64,000 bases of DNA, taken from the NCBI RefSeq assembly GCF_027409185.1, contig NC_084461.1, forward strand, positions 139,235,001 to 139,299,000, in the 5' to 3' direction. Made by a program: the position numbers and the translations under genes. This document shows positions 1 through 12,416 of this stretch, piece after piece. The notes under the pieces were generated by a model. The model did not search any database. It worked only from the letters and a program-made list of their open reading frames with translations, and was not told the DNA's origin. Origin of the DNA: Cynocephalus volans (Eukaryota; Chordata; Mammalia; Dermoptera; Cynocephalidae). Positions within the stretch are counted from its first letter, which is position 1; each line of letters opens with the position of its first letter.

Positions 1-1186
1 GAGAAACACTTCAGGAAATAGGACTGGGCACAGACTTCATGAATACGACCCCAAAAGCACGGGCAACCAAAGGAAAAATAAACAAATGGGATTATATCAA
101 ACTAAAAAGCTTCTGCACAGCAAAAGAAACAATTAAAAGAGTTAAAAGACAACCAACAGAGTGGGAGAAAATATTTGCAAAATATACATCTGACAAAGGA
201 TTAATATCCAGAATATATAAGGAACTCAAACAACTGTACAAGAAGAAAACAAGCAACCCAATTAAAAAATGGGCAAAAGAGCTAAGTAGGCATTTCTCTA
301 AGGAAGATATACAAATGGCCAACAGACATATGAAAAAATGCTCAACATCACTAAGCATCCGGGAAATGCAAATCAAAACCACATTGAGATACCATCTAAC
401 CCCAGTTAGGATGGCTAAAATCCAAAAGACTATTAACGATAAATGCTGGCGAGGCTGCGGAGAAAAAGGAACTCTCATACATTGTTGGTGGGACTGCAAA
501 ATGGTGCAGCCTCTATGGAAAATGGTATGGAGGTTCCTCAAACAATTGCAAATAGATCTACCATACGACCCAGCTATTCCACTGTTGGGAATATACCCAG
601 AGGAATGGAAATCATCAAGTCGAAGGTATACCTGTTTCCCAATGTTCATCGCAGCCCTCTTTACAATAGCCAAGAGTTGGAACCAGCCCAAATGCCCATC
701 ATCGGATGAGTGGATACGGAAAATGTGGTACATCTACACAATGGAATACTACTCAGCTATAAAAACGAATGAAATACTGCCATTTGCAACAACATGGATG
801 GACCTTGAGAGAATTATATTAAGTGAAACAAGTCAGGCACAGAAAGAGAAATACCACATGTTCTCACTTATTGGTGGGAGCTAAAAATTAATATATAAAT
901 TCACACACACACACACCCACACACAGACACACACACACACACGCACACGCACACAAACCGGGGGGGGGGGGAAGAAGATATAACAACCACAATTATTTGA
1001 AGTTGATATGACAAGCAAACAGAAAGGACATTGTTGGGGGGGAGGGGGGGAGGGAGAAGGGAGGGAGGTTTTGGTGATGGGGAGCAATAATCAGCCACAA
1101 TGTATATCGACAAAATAAAATTAAAAAAAAAAATAAAAATAAAATAAAATAAAATAAAACATCAAAAAAAAAAAAATAAAAATAAG

Positions 1187-1221
<35 letters not shown>
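1..1221 (+). mobile_element. 3' end of a young L1 (LINE-1) retrotransposon, cut by the window edge
   Basis: The sense strand carries the C-terminal end of ORF2, a 3' UTR and an A-rich tail. After the ORF2 stop at 882-884 the 3' UTR runs through a CA-rich microsatellite (about 901-957), a run of G (about 959-971), and a purine-rich G tract (about 1036-1075). It ends in an A-rich tail from about 1113 to 1221, which contains a second A run that may reflect tail growth. The same 3' UTR occurs on the other strand at about 29815-30030 and 32090-32310, so these are copies of one L1 family. The 5' part lies outside the window. Confidence 0.96.
3..884 (+). pseudogene. L1 ORF2 C-terminal fragment
   Basis: This is an uninterrupted reading frame for the last ~293 residues of L1 ORF2p, the endonuclease/reverse transcriptase of LINE-1. 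It already reads in frame before the first ATG at 39, because the frame enters from outside the window. Visible landmarks are the C-terminal cysteine-rich segment ([19 protein letters not shown], about residues 132-150 of the ATG-initiated reading), then WNQPKCP, and the family-typical end SLIGGS. The frame is intact here, but the endonuclease and RT domains are not in the window, so nothing can be said about activity. It is not a host gene. Confidence 0.93.
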
Positions 1222-1224
<3 letters not shown>

Positions 1225-4200
1225 TATATTAAAAGGCCTTGTTTCCACCCCTCCATGTCTACCCTATTTCTCCCACCCACCATATAGATTTCCATTTTTA
1301 TAAGTCTCTTATGTATATTCCCAATGCAAACACAAGAAAATGAAATATGTATTCTTATTCCCTCCTTTCTTAGACAAAATAGTATACCTTATATGCTTTT
1401 TGCACCTTACAGATTTTTTTTTTTGCTATTTTATTTGCTTATGTATTTTAAAACAAATTCCAGACATTGTTTCATTTCACCCTTACAGACTTTAGTGTGC
1501 ATTTCCTTTTTTAAAAATGGACATTCTCCTAGACAACCATAATACCATTATCACATACAACAAAATTAATAATGATGCCTTAGCAGAACCTACTATTTCA
1601 GTCCATAATCAAATTTCCCTGATTATCTCAAAAATGGCCTTTTCTATTGGTTTGTTTAAATGCAGACCCGAATAAGGTTCCCACATTGCATTTGATTATT
1701 ATGACTCTTAAGTCTTTTTCACTCTAGGACCATCTTCCCTGCATTGTCCCTGCCATTGGTTGGTTGTACAAACCAGCTGTCCTATGGAATGTTCCATATT
1801 CTGGGTTTGTCTGTTTTCTTATGGTGTCATTTATGTTGTTCCTCTTCTCTTTGCATTTCCTGCAAATGAAACTTAGCTCTGAAGGTTTGGTTAGATTCAG
1901 GTTCGACTTTTTGGCAAAAACACTTCAGAGCTGGTGCTCTGTGCTTTATATTCCATCATAATTATGAGGATTGATTAATTTGCAACTTTCTTTTTTAGAT
2001 TCTGAAAAATCTATTTTAGCTCATGTAGAATGTTCTTGTGTTTTATTACAGCTACATAGACTCCATTAGATTAAAACATTGGGTGAAAATAACAATGTTT
2101 ATTTATCAGTCTCCTTCAAATGGACACTTGGTGCCTCAGTTTCTTCAATTGCAATAGTGACCAGAGGTGAAACATTCAAAGATTATGATTCTTTAATTAC
2201 ATGCCATAGGAGTTTGCTTTTTAAAAGAAGACTTTGGATGTGTTTTTGGTAAAGAAGTATTTTGTATTGTAATCAATTTCTAAATTGTGTTTAGAAGTTG
2301 TATTGTGAATTTTCCTAAGAGCCAGTTGTTGAGTGTTGACTATAATTTTGTAGAGGGAATATTCTGCTAGACATTAAACTGTGTATTTAAAAAACCTCTT
2401 TTTATTATATAAGTCATACTCACTGTAGAAAATTCCAAAAAATGATGAAAATAAACAAAGGCCATAATCTCAGTACTGTGAAATAACCACTCCGACATAA
2501 CGGGTCTTCTTTCAGATGTTTTTCTGTATGCTTCTATAAAATACAAATGCATAACTTCTCATTAATGTCAGCAGATCCCAAGAGTACATTACTAGAAAAA
2601 TAGTCTCACTCCTGGACAACCGTGAGCATTATGCACATACATGGGATCTAGCAGAAGGTAGAAAACATTTCCTCACATTCCCCATTAAATCACCTGTCAG
2701 TTTGTAGACTCTATCTCAGATGGAAATATTTTTACTTCTGTGATCTCAGTCCTCTCATTTGTACCAAGTTACTTTTAACACTTTTGCCCTCCCCACCAAG
2801 TTCTAGTAATGAGAGGGCTACTTGGACCACTGAAATCCCGAACATACCTGAAGGGAACGCCAGACCTGGATCTGTCAGGGTCTCCAGAATGACATATTTA
2901 TAAAGACAAATAAATTTTCCCTTGCTACTAACCATCTCTTATAGCATGACTTTTGTGTGTTCTTACATGAATTTTGGTGTGTTCATATACCAACAAACTC
3001 TTCTCTAACCAAAGACCCTATACTTTATGCTGCAAATGACAGAAAAACCCAACCCAAACTGGCTTCAACTATAATGTGAACCTGGAAAATCCAGGTTCAT
3101 GCAAGGCTTGATTCAATGGCCCAGTGAGGTCACTGAAGACCTAGTTTCTGGCTGAAGTAAACACATGGCTGTCTCCAGGGGTGGCTCCTTCCTCAGATTC
3201 TACATGGGGCCCCTAGCTTATGCCTGCGGAGCACACGTCTGCACATCAAGAACATCTCTTGGCTGCTTCCCTGCAAGTCCAGGGATTCACACTGCCTCAA
3301 ACAAAGGCCCAACTTGGGTCACAGACTCATTTCCAAACAATCACTGTGTCTGAAGGGTTAAAAAGCATTAATTGGCCTAGGCGTGGGTCACCTCCCCAAA
3401 CCTCATGTTTTGAAAGTGAAAGAAGAATGTTTCTCCTAAATAAAAATGGCAGTGCATTTCAGGAGGAGAAACGGATGCTGAGCAGCAAAACCAAACAGCC
3501 ACTAGAGACCCCAACCCAGAAAGGGATGAGGTGGGGAGACTAGGAAAGAAACCTGCCCTTTCAGATATGTCTGGTTCATTTTCTTACAAAAGAAATGGCA
3601 TTCTACTAATGCAGTGTTTTTTAACTTACAAGGATATGCTCTCACAACCATAAGCAGATGATAGAGAGCTCTGGTGTTTATAGAGAATTTTTATATTTAG
3701 TACCTATGGATGAATGGGTGCCAGAGAGATTAAGCTTGAGGTCACACTCAAGTGAACACAAGAACCAGCCTGGATCCCTCTCATGTGCTCTTTGCCCCAC
3801 AGCACAGAAAACAGTGGCCCCGGTGAGGACAAGTTAAGTGTTCTGAGATATCACAACATTTACACAGCAAGTAAGAGAAGTTAATGCTAAGTAACCAAAC
3901 ATCTCCAGAGTAGAGGAAATGGGAAGGGGTGTAGAAATAATACACCCTTAATAGCTCAGCTAGACTCCCAGTGACGAAACTGAAAAGGGTGGAAAGGGGT
4001 CCACCATCGAGAAAATTCTGCTGAGCTATGAGTCATGGTGGGAAATCCTCTCTGCAGTCTCATCTTGAAAATGCCCCTTACAGAGGACTGGCAGGTGGGG
4101 GAGCAGAGTGAGTGGTCTCTCATTCTGAGTATGTTCTCTAATGTGGTACTTCTTTCTTTCTGTCTGCTTATCAGTCTTTCACTCCAGATTCATACGCTTC

Positions 4201-4440
4201 AGGTCACGGACATACTCAGCATCAATCCCGATGAGGTCTCTTTTTTGTTATATTTCATTTTACTATTCCCCCGTTGTCCCTGACCTACATTCTCATTCTT
4301 CTCTTCTCATAGACATGCCCTTTACGAGCAGCTTGCTAAAGTGCTTATTCCAGCTTAGGCTCCCATCAGCAGTGAGAACTGTTCCGGTGCTTATCTTTGC
4401 CAATATACTGTCAGACTTTTTTTTTTTTTTCAATATGATA
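1222..4440. repeat. Gene-free stretch with old interspersed repeats
   Basis: No exon is supported here. About 1320-1960 resembles the 3' end of an ancient antisense L1 (a segment ending near 'gaaacttagctctgaaggtttggtt'-type sequence) and shares wording with 54545-55160. About 3020-3380 resembles another old mammalian interspersed repeat that I cannot assign to a family. The rest (about 1980-3000 and 3400-4440) shows no recognisable gene, RNA or repeat to me. Confidence 0.5.
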
Positions 4441-7330
4441 GGTATGTGATGATGCCATAATATGGTTTTAGGGTTAAACTATAGTTTAATGGAAAATGAA
4501 ACAGATATACAGAACATTGCATTCTAGTTTACAAATACTTACAAAGCAAACACTCAAGTAACCAGGACCCAAACGAAAAACAAAATATTGCCAGTCTCCT
4601 AAAGTGCCTTTGACCTCCATTCCAAGACCATGTGTCTGTCCCTTCCTGATCACAAAACCTCCCCTCTACCCTACAGGAAATTATCCTGAATTTTGCAATG
4701 ATCATTTTTTTGTCTTTTCTATATTTTACCACCTATGGGTGCATACCAAAATGATATGTACAGTTTTGCTTGGTTTTTAACATTATGTGAATGAAATCAT
4801 ATTGGCTGTGATCTTTTGCGTTTTGCTTCACTCAACAGTGTATTTGTGAGATCCATTCATGCTGTGTTGTGTGTCCCTGTAGGCTATTTTTATTACTGAA
4901 TAGATTTCCTGGAAATGGATATACCTCAAATTCTTTCTTCATTCCACTTTAGATGTACATTTCATTTTCCTTTTCGGTTATCATAAATGAAGCCATTCTG
5001 GACATTCTCATAGATAAATCCTGGTACACAGGTATAGGAGCTTCTTTGGAGTATATTTCTGGAAGTAGAATTACTGGGTTAGAGGATATAAATATCTTGA
5101 ACCTTTTAGTTTCCAAGACTCTCACCAGCAGCATATAAGAATTTCTGTTATTCTATATTCTCATCAATACTTGGTATTGTCAGAGTTGGCTTTTTTGTTT
5201 TTATTTTGGTTTTTTTGTTTGTTTGTTTTTGTTTTTTTTCAAACTGGTAAGGAAATGACAGCATCCCACTATGGTTTTATTTTTTAGTTCCTTACTTATT
5301 AACAAGTTAAGGACCTTTTGTTTAGGAACCATTCAGATTTTTTTTTCCATTGGACAAATACTTGTACAAGTCTTTTGCCCATTTTTCTGTTGAGTTTCTA
5401 TATTTTTCTTATTGGATTATACAAATTATTTATTTCTTCTGAATACTCAGCCTCTGCTGATTTAATCTGCTGCAAATATTTTCTCCCACATTGTGTCTTT
5501 TACTTTATTTATGGTGTGTTTTCTTGAACATAATTTCTTAATTTTAATGCAGTGAAATTAACCAATCTTCTCTTTTGTGGGCAATACATTTTGCATTTTA
5601 CTTAAGAAATTCTTCTCTTATCCACAGATTATGAAAATATTTGCCTACGTTAACTTTAATAGCTTTATAGTTTTGTCTTTCATGGTTAGGTGTTTCATCC
5701 TCCTGGAATTGATTTTTGCATGTTTTATCCTGCCTAATTTATTGAAAATTCCAGCATTTTCCCACTTCTTTGTAATGTCATCTGTGTTTTATTTCAAAAA
5801 TCACATAGGCATGAATCTGTTTCCTTGCTTTTTTTTTTTTTTTTTGGCAGCTGTTTGGTATAGGACTTGGTGCTATAACACTGCACTCTAACCAACTGAA
5901 GTAACCGTCTGGGCCATGTTTCCTGGCTTTTATTTTGTTCCAATAGTGTATTTGTTTATCCTTCTGCCACTACAACACATTGTTTTAATTGTGGCAGCAT
6001 CATGACAGATGTTGATATCATTAGGGTAAATCTTCCCCTTTTTTCAAGGGTATCTGGGTTCTTTCCACCTTCTAAAAATTTTAGAATCAGCTTATAAAAT
6101 TTTTTTTAAATGGTGTAAATTTGATTAGCTTGCACTGAATTCACAGATCAATTTGGAGTAAATTTGACCCCTTTACAATGTTGTGTTCCAATCCATGAAC
6201 ATGTTTTATTTCTCCTTAGATTTAGGTTTTAACATTTCTTAATAAAATTTAAAAATTTTCTCCATATAAGACTTCAAGTTATTTCTTAATTTATTCATGG
6301 GTATTGCATATTACTTATGCTATTTTACAGTGTCTTATTTTTAAATTCTTATTTTCTGTTTAATGCTGGTATACCGAAATGCCATTTATTTTTGAATATT
6401 GATTTTTTTTCCTCAGCAATCAGTAAACTCTTATTAATAAATCATCTGTAGATTTACTACAGATGATTGAATTTTCTATATTGGCAATCATTTTCTGCAT
6501 ATATTTTCTTTTTTTTCAATTCTGCCTTTTTTTTTTTTTACCATATTCTATTAAAGAAATCTAGTACATGTTTAATAGGAGTTTTGATAGCAGACATCCT
6601 TGTTTTATTCCAACTCTCTGAGAAAAGGTTTTATGTTTTCACCTTGGGTATAATGCATACTATAGATGTTATGGCGCTACCATTTATTATATTATGAAAG
6701 TTCTCTTCTATTTCTAACTTTCTAAGAGTTTATGAATGGATGCTAAATTTTATAAATGCCTTTTACTCATCTGTTGATATGATCAAGTGATTTTCTTTCT
6801 TTAATCTATTATTGTGATAAATTACATTAATTACTTTTCTATTATATATTCCGGAGATAAACACAGATTGGCCATAAACCATTACCTTTAATTTTCATAT
6901 ATTGTTGGGCTCAATTTGCTAATACTTTGTTTATATTAGCCTCATAAAAAGAGTTAGAAAACATTTTCTGTTTTCTATTTTGTGAAAGAGTCTGTGTAAG
7001 ATTAAAATTGTTTTTGATTGTTTGTATGTGTGTATGTGTGTTTCTGGAGATATTTGGTAGACTTGCCAGCAAAGCTATTTGAACTTGAAGTTTCTTTGTG
7101 AGAAGATTTTGACTACTAATTATTTTTTTGAAATCATTACAGAACTATTCAGGTTTCCTGTTTTTAAACTAGTATTGGTAATTTTCTAAGAATTGTCCAT
7201 TTTGTCTAAATTTTCAAATTTATTGAGATAGTTATCCATATTTTCTTATTTTTACTATCTGTAATATCTATAGTAATGTCCCTTTTTCATTTCTGCTATT
7301 GATTATTTGTGCCTTCCTCCTTTTTTTTTT
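4440..7330 (-). mobile_element. Old, decayed L1 in antisense orientation
   Basis: The plus strand reads like the reverse complement of L1 3' UTR and ORF2. It is T-rich, has the typical 'ttactgaatag...'-type ORF2 complement at about 4780-5120, and reaches the RT region near 6560-6950. There are many stops in every frame, so it is long dead. A tRNA-derived SINE interrupts it at about 5829-5920. The exact subfamily and ends are not determinable by eye. Confidence 0.75.
5829..5920 (-). mobile_element. Degenerate tRNA-Ile-derived SINE (colugo CYN type)
   Basis: A T run is followed by the reverse complement of a tRNA-Ile-like unit. Box B appears as a weak 'ggtataggacttggt' and box A as 'ctctaaccaactgaagtaacc'. 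It is more diverged than the copies at 8099 and 25863, so it is probably an older insertion. It lies inside the antisense L1 relic. Confidence 0.75.
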
Positions 7331-8050
7331 ATCACTCTCCTCTGAAAGTAGTGGTGACTCAGAGCCCTAGGCTCAAGCACCACTTAAGCCTCCTGGGCAC
7401 CCCTGCAGCCCTTTCAGATAAGATGGTTACACACAGATGGTTAGCAGTCTGAGACCTGACTATGTTGATTGGGGGGAAATGAGTTTCAGAAAGCACTAGG
7501 TTGGGTCTTCTCTTTCATTCCCAATATTAGATGATACCTACGCTATGTGATGGGTACTATTAATTACCATAGCTAAGGAAATAGTTTTGTGGATGTTAAC
7601 ATGCCAAAGCAAAGCTACACAGCTAAATAGTACAGCCCAAATTTTAGCATTCTGGGGTGTTTTTCAACACCAATCAATTCTCTGATTCAGCAGATACCAA
7701 CTGGATATCTAATAATTCAGGCCATTCTGATACTAACCCCAGAGTTAAGGTATTGTAAGTCAAGGTATCATAAGCAGTGCCTCTGGGTGCCCCTCCTCCT
7801 CTGTAACTGGTTACAGACTCTTAAACTTGAGGTAAGAGTGCCACTTACTGGTAGCCTCATCACATTGCAAATTTGAAACCAGTTCTTAAATCGTTAATTC
7901 TAAATGTCAGTGGTATGCAAAAGACTCAGTAGGGTATACGTGTGTAGAAATATCATGTTGTGCCCCATAAATATATAATTATTATTTGTCAAGTAAAAAT
8001 AAAACTTTTAAAAAAAGACTCAATTGGAAGGATACCAGTTGACTTTTGAT
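7330..8050. other. Stretch with nothing recognisable
   Basis: I see no gene, RNA or clear repeat. A short A-rich 3' end-like segment lies at about 7975-8020, but no family could be named. Confidence 0.4.
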
Positions 8051-8300
8051 AGCTTACTGTGTAGTACCAGGCATTGTGCAAAGGGCTTTGTAGCCATTCT
8101 TTTTTTTTTTTTTTGGCGGCTGGCCAGTACAAGGATTGAACCCCAGACCTTGCTAGTATCAGTGCCATGCTCTAACCAAGTGAGCTAACCAGCCAGCCAT
8201 TATCTCTATTAATCCTTGAACAAGCCTATGAAGAAGTTTCTATAATTTTTATTTCTATGATTTTTATTAGTAGGTTTGTGAAAACACCCCAGAGCATAGG
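8050..8300 (-). repeat. MIR SINE, antisense, split by a younger SINE
   Basis: The plus strand shows the reverse complement of the MIR 3' half: a 'ccaggcattgtgcaaagggctttgtag' match before the inserted SINE, then an 'atctctattaatccttgaacaagcctatgaag' match after it. The two halves line up with one MIR element, so the tRNA-type SINE at 8099-8194 inserted into an existing MIR. Confidence 0.75.
8099..8194 (-). mobile_element. tRNA-Ile-derived SINE (colugo CYN type), monomer
   Basis: The plus strand reads T-run, then the complement of a tRNA-Ile-like body. It ends 'gtgagctaaccagccagcc', which is the complement of a tRNA 5' end with box A. The body is a tRNA with little else attached, as in dermopteran t-SINEs. 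A 7-bp repeat AGCCATT flanks it (8092-8098 and 8195-8201), consistent with a target-site duplication. Confidence 0.88.
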
Positions 8301-8433
8301 ATCCAAACCACTTAGATTACAGTCCACCAGATAAATCCAGTCTGCGGTCTGATTTTGTATTCCCACAACTAGGAGTGGTTTTTACATTTTAACTGGTTGA
8401 AAAAAGATCCAAAAAAAAAAAAAAAAATTTCAC

Positions 8434-8490
8434 ATCGCTTCTCGGCCTTTTGGCTAAGATCAAGTGTAGTATCTGTTCTTATCAGTTTAA
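8434..8490 (+). pseudogene. RNU2 (pseudogene): U2 snRNA retrocopy, 3'-truncated after nucleotide 57
   Basis: The 57 bases are identical, as far as I recall the human RNA, to U2 snRNA positions 1-57. They include the 5' stem-loop and the GTAGTA branch-point-recognition sequence. The match stops at CAGTTTAA and is followed by an A-rich tail. The repeat ATTTCAC flanks the insert at 8427-8433 and 8498-8504. An exact 5' end, a truncated 3' end, an A tail and a target-site duplication are the marks of an L1-mediated retrocopy. The Sm site and 3' stem-loops are missing, so it cannot make a functional U2. Confidence 0.93.
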
Positions 8491-8774
8491 AAAAAATATT
8501 TCACAAGTGACAATTATTGAAATTCAAATTTCAGTCCATATATACAGTTTGTATTGGAACATAGTGCTCTTATTTACATATTGTCTATGCTGCTTTCTTG
8601 CCATGGTAATTAAGCATTGCCAACAGAGACTTCAGTCCTGTATCATGTTTTATTTATGAGCATGAACTTTAGGGTCAAAATACTGGATCCCACTCTTGGC
8701 TTCAACTACTTTTTTACCTATATGACTTATTAACAATATGATAGAACAGATAGGCACTAAAGTAGGGAAGCTGA

Positions 8775-8985
8775 GTACTTAAGTCTTTGAAACCAGGATG
8801 CCTAGCTTCAATCCTGGCTCTGCCACTCGCTGGTTGGGTGACCTTGTGTAAGTTACATAATATCTCTGAGCCTCCACTTCCCCATCTGTAATATGGGTAT
8901 AAAAATAATATTGGTTTTATTGCATTGTGAGGATAAAACCCTTTATGTATGTAAAGTGATTAGAACAATGCCAGCAATGTGCTGT
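8775..8985 (+). repeat. MIR SINE, sense
   Basis: It has a strong match to the MIR core: 'atcctggctctgccactcgctgg', then 'gtgaccttgtgtaagtta', then 'cccatctgtaatatgggtataaa', in the usual order. It is near full length. Confidence 0.9.
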
Positions 8986-8999
8986 ATGTGTGTTTGCAG

Positions 9000-9190
9000 T
9001 TGACCTCCCATCAGATTTAGGATAAAAACTGAACTCCTTCCCTTGGCCCTCTAAATCGTGTATGTCTGCCCTCCATCTACTTATCTAGCTTCAAACTCCT
9101 CTCTCACTACATTGCAGCCATAATAGTCTTTATCCTCAAATCATGCCAACTTTTTATTTCATGAGACATTTGCACTTGCTGTTCCAGTGA
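9000..9190 (+). repeat. L2 LINE 3' fragment, sense
   Basis: The phrases 'ggataaaaactgaactccttcccttggccct' and 'catttgcacttgctgttcc' are typical of the L2 3' ORF/UTR region. It is short and diverged. Confidence 0.75.
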
Positions 9191-10980
9191 CCTTAGCACC
9201 CAGCATAGATCTATCTTTACTCAAATACAGCATGAGTTGAAGATGCCTTCTAAAGCCCTTAACAAATGTGAACATATAAACATACCTTGAAAAGAGAAGA
9301 TAATGTGGACAATATGTTTTGAGTAGACAAAAGAAACATAATTTTAAGGATTCTTCTGAGGGTACTGTAATGGCTGGGTGGTTAAGGCAAGAACTTACTA
9401 TCTTCAAAAATTAGCTCCTTTGTTTTTTTTTATTATCTTCCTTTTTCCTTCCCACTCCCCACACACCCAACACCCAAATCAGTGTGGAGGGCCACAATAA
9501 ATATTCATTAAATTAATATAGTGAATAAATGAATGGTCAGGGGAAAACTACTCTTATACAGACGAGGGGAATATAAATTTGTATAATCTGTTCTTTTTTT
9601 TCTATCAAAAGTTTACATGTGCTTAACTTGAGGGCATATTTACAGTATTGTCAACTCAGCACCCCTTCCTTCCTCTGAGATGGACTGCCTCTTCCATACA
9701 TGGACATAGCGGGGACTGTCAGTTCTTACAAGATCTACATCCCAGCTGATTGGCCATTTGGAATCAGGTATGCAAACCCTAATTCCTCATGCCTAGCTGG
9801 TTAGCTTTCCCTTGTTTTTTTTTTTTTTCTTTAAGTTCGTATTTCACAAATAACTCCCAAACAGTTGTAGCCACATAAAGACTTAACACTTGGGAACTTT
9901 TATCAGCCATGTTCTCCACCTACATCATTTAAAAAGTTGGTTTGTAAAGAGAATGAAGTTAACAGGGAGGGTATCCAAGGCAACCAACTCAAACTCCACC
10001 TAGACCCTTTCTATCCTCCTCAGTTTCGATGTTCAACTTATCCTTCAATCAAATAACACCCCATATCCTTTCAACAAATTCATCTTTTTGTTTAAACAAC
10101 TTCAAGCAGGGTTTTTGTCACCAATAACACAGCACAGATTAATGCAACACTCTTTAACCACTGCACAGGAGAATTACCTGCAGGTTTCTTAAAACAAATG
10201 CCAGGGCCCCAATTCAAAAAAATGAAATCAAAATCTGGGGCCTAGACATTGGTCATTTCAAGAGCTACTCAGGGGATTCTTCCAGATATCTCACTTTCAT
10301 GAATCAATCTTTCAGGATTGTTCATTATAAGCAAACGTGCAGAGATGTATTTTAATCCTTATGTAACTAAAAGACCTTGTATAAGCTTTTAAACCTGTGG
10401 CAACTATCAGACCATTCACGTATCTTCATTCCACTGTTAATAGCAAGAGTTCAAATCAGAACCCTTTAAGAGTGTATGTCAGGTCCCACTCGCAGACCTG
10501 CAAGATCAGATCCTCCACAGGCCTAAACTGAACATTGCTTATGCCACTTTAATCCCTCAATCTTCTGCCCCCAACACATAAATTCATATACAAATTACTG
10601 TGACTCTTCCTGCTCCCTCACAGGGGGATGGAGAGTGCTCTCCACTTAAACTGAAGCTTCAGAGTGCCTGGACTCTTTCCTCTGGAGTCTCTGGAACCCA
10701 AAGGTCTGTAGCAAACACATACCAGAAAAAAGCAAAAATTGAGATTGGTCAACTAGCTACTTGATGAAGAGGGATGAAGAGGTGTATACTTGGTAACAGC
10801 CTGCACTCCCAAGATTTGTGAAGGCAAAGGATGAATCTTTCACTTAGGAGAATTGGCCTGCAGCCATTTTAAACATTTTAAACTCCACAGCCAATAACAC
10901 CTTTATGGAACAAATCCCTATGCTAGAAACCTGGGGCTCAGGGAGGAATCAAAAGTGGACAACTGGGAAAAGGTATTACC
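9190..10980. other. Gene-free stretch; possible MER5-like relic only
   Basis: No gene or RNA is supported. About 10140-10290 faintly resembles a MER5-type hAT MITE ('ctgggg-cctagacatt' context). The rest is unassigned. Confidence 0.4.
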
Positions 10981-10984
10981 TCCA

Positions 10985-11175
10985 TCGGTAGTGCCTAATA
11001 TTGACCATGCATCAGAATCACGGAAGGCTTGTTAAAAACACAGCTTGCTGGGTCCTACCCTCAGAGTTTCTGGTTCAGAAGGTCTGGGGTTGGGCCAAAG
11101 AATTTTCATTTCTAACAAGTCCCAAAGTGATACTAATGCTGCTGGTCCAAGACCACACTCTGAGAACCACTGGCC
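10985..11175 (+). mobile_element. MER5A-type hAT-Charlie MITE
   Basis: The segment reads 'gcatcagaatcacggaaggcttgttaaaa', 'cagagtttctggttcagaaggtctgggg', 'cattttcatttctaacaagt...' and ends 'tgagaaccactgg'. These are the classic features of MER5A. It is non-autonomous and encodes no protein. Confidence 0.9.
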
Positions 11176-11286
11176 TACATTAAGAGAATGGCAGGTAGAG
11201 GTCATCAGATATAAGGCCAGCTCTCCACCAAAACCTTGATGGAAGAAGGGTAGAGGGGGAAGAGAAGAAAGTGCAGAAATAAAGTC

Positions 11287-11600
11287 TCAGTACTCAAAAC
11301 AAGTTTATTTCTTGCTCATATAAAGTCAAATTAGCTGGGGGAAGAGGAGTGAACAAGAGAACCTGGTCCTTACAGTCATTAAAGGACTCAAACTCACTGA
11401 ATCTTTGCCATCTTCAAGTAGCTTCCAAAGTTATTTCGGCTGTGGCCAAAATAATTTCAATCCAACCAACAGATTGAAAGAAGAGAATGGAGGATCATGC
11501 AAGAAATTTTTATGGGATAGGCCTGGATTCCTACACCCATAATCCACTACCCAGAACTTTGTCACATGGCCTCACACAGATGCAAGGACAGTGGGGAAAT
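11287..11600. repeat. Unassigned old interspersed repeat near the MED7 3' end
   Basis: The segment has a 'caagtttatttcttgctcat' start and a 'tcacatggcctcacacagatgcaagg' end, a pattern shared by an old mammalian repeat that I cannot name. On the minus strand 11301-11310 reads AAATAAAC, a possible but unproven polyadenylation signal for MED7, which would give a 3' UTR of about 1.1 kb. Confidence 0.4.
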
Positions 11601-12416
11601 AGTCCATGGCTGGGTAGCCGTAGCTCAGTAACACATCTCAAAGGGAAACAAGAATCTTTGGTAGACATCTAGCAGTATCTGCCACCAAACTCTTTTCCCA
11701 TTGCAGGATTCCAGCCTTAAGCAAGTCTAAGCTTAGCTTTAAAGAAAATGTGTAGTTAATTACATAGCCATCTTAAAATGAATATTTATAACTAAAGTGA
11801 CCAAAGGACTTATTACCTGAGTGACTAAACAAAAAACAGCTAATGGGACCACTAACCCCACACCCAGGATTCCATCTAGGATAGGAGAAGGGGCTGAGAT
11901 GGTGGGTTTACAGGGACAGTCACGAGGAAAAATAAAGTTCCTGTTTTATAACTCTACTGGGTACTTCTCTTTTAACATGTTACACTACTTTTTTGGAGAT
12001 TAAGCAAAATTCTTAATGGAATATGTCTAAAGATTTCATAATTTCACATTTATACAGCTTGATATCCTTTTCTTATTATCTTTAAAGCAAATGAAATATC
12101 TACTTTTCAAGGATGAAGCCTTGCTATTATTGAGGATATCTTCGCGGTTTTACTATAACTCCAAAAACAGGAATGTCCCACACTACAGCAGGAAACACTC
12201 TGCTTTTTAAGGTGATTATTCTTAATGCAGGGGTACTCATTTGCCTACTCTTGTTACACAGTGAAATTACTGCCTGAGACATCTCCTAACCAGAAAACTT
12301 GGACAGTCAAGATAAAAGGTGTTTACATTTTTACTTAAACCTCTTTTAAGACCGTCCAAAACAAAATAAACTAATATATGATGCTATTCACCAAAAGAAA
12401 AACAGAAAAACATCCT

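Noticed and set aside
8434-8490. A functional U2 snRNA gene
   Set aside because: It stops at nucleotide 57, lacks the Sm site and 3' stem-loops, has no PSE/DSE promoter that I can see, and bears a retrocopy A tail and duplication.
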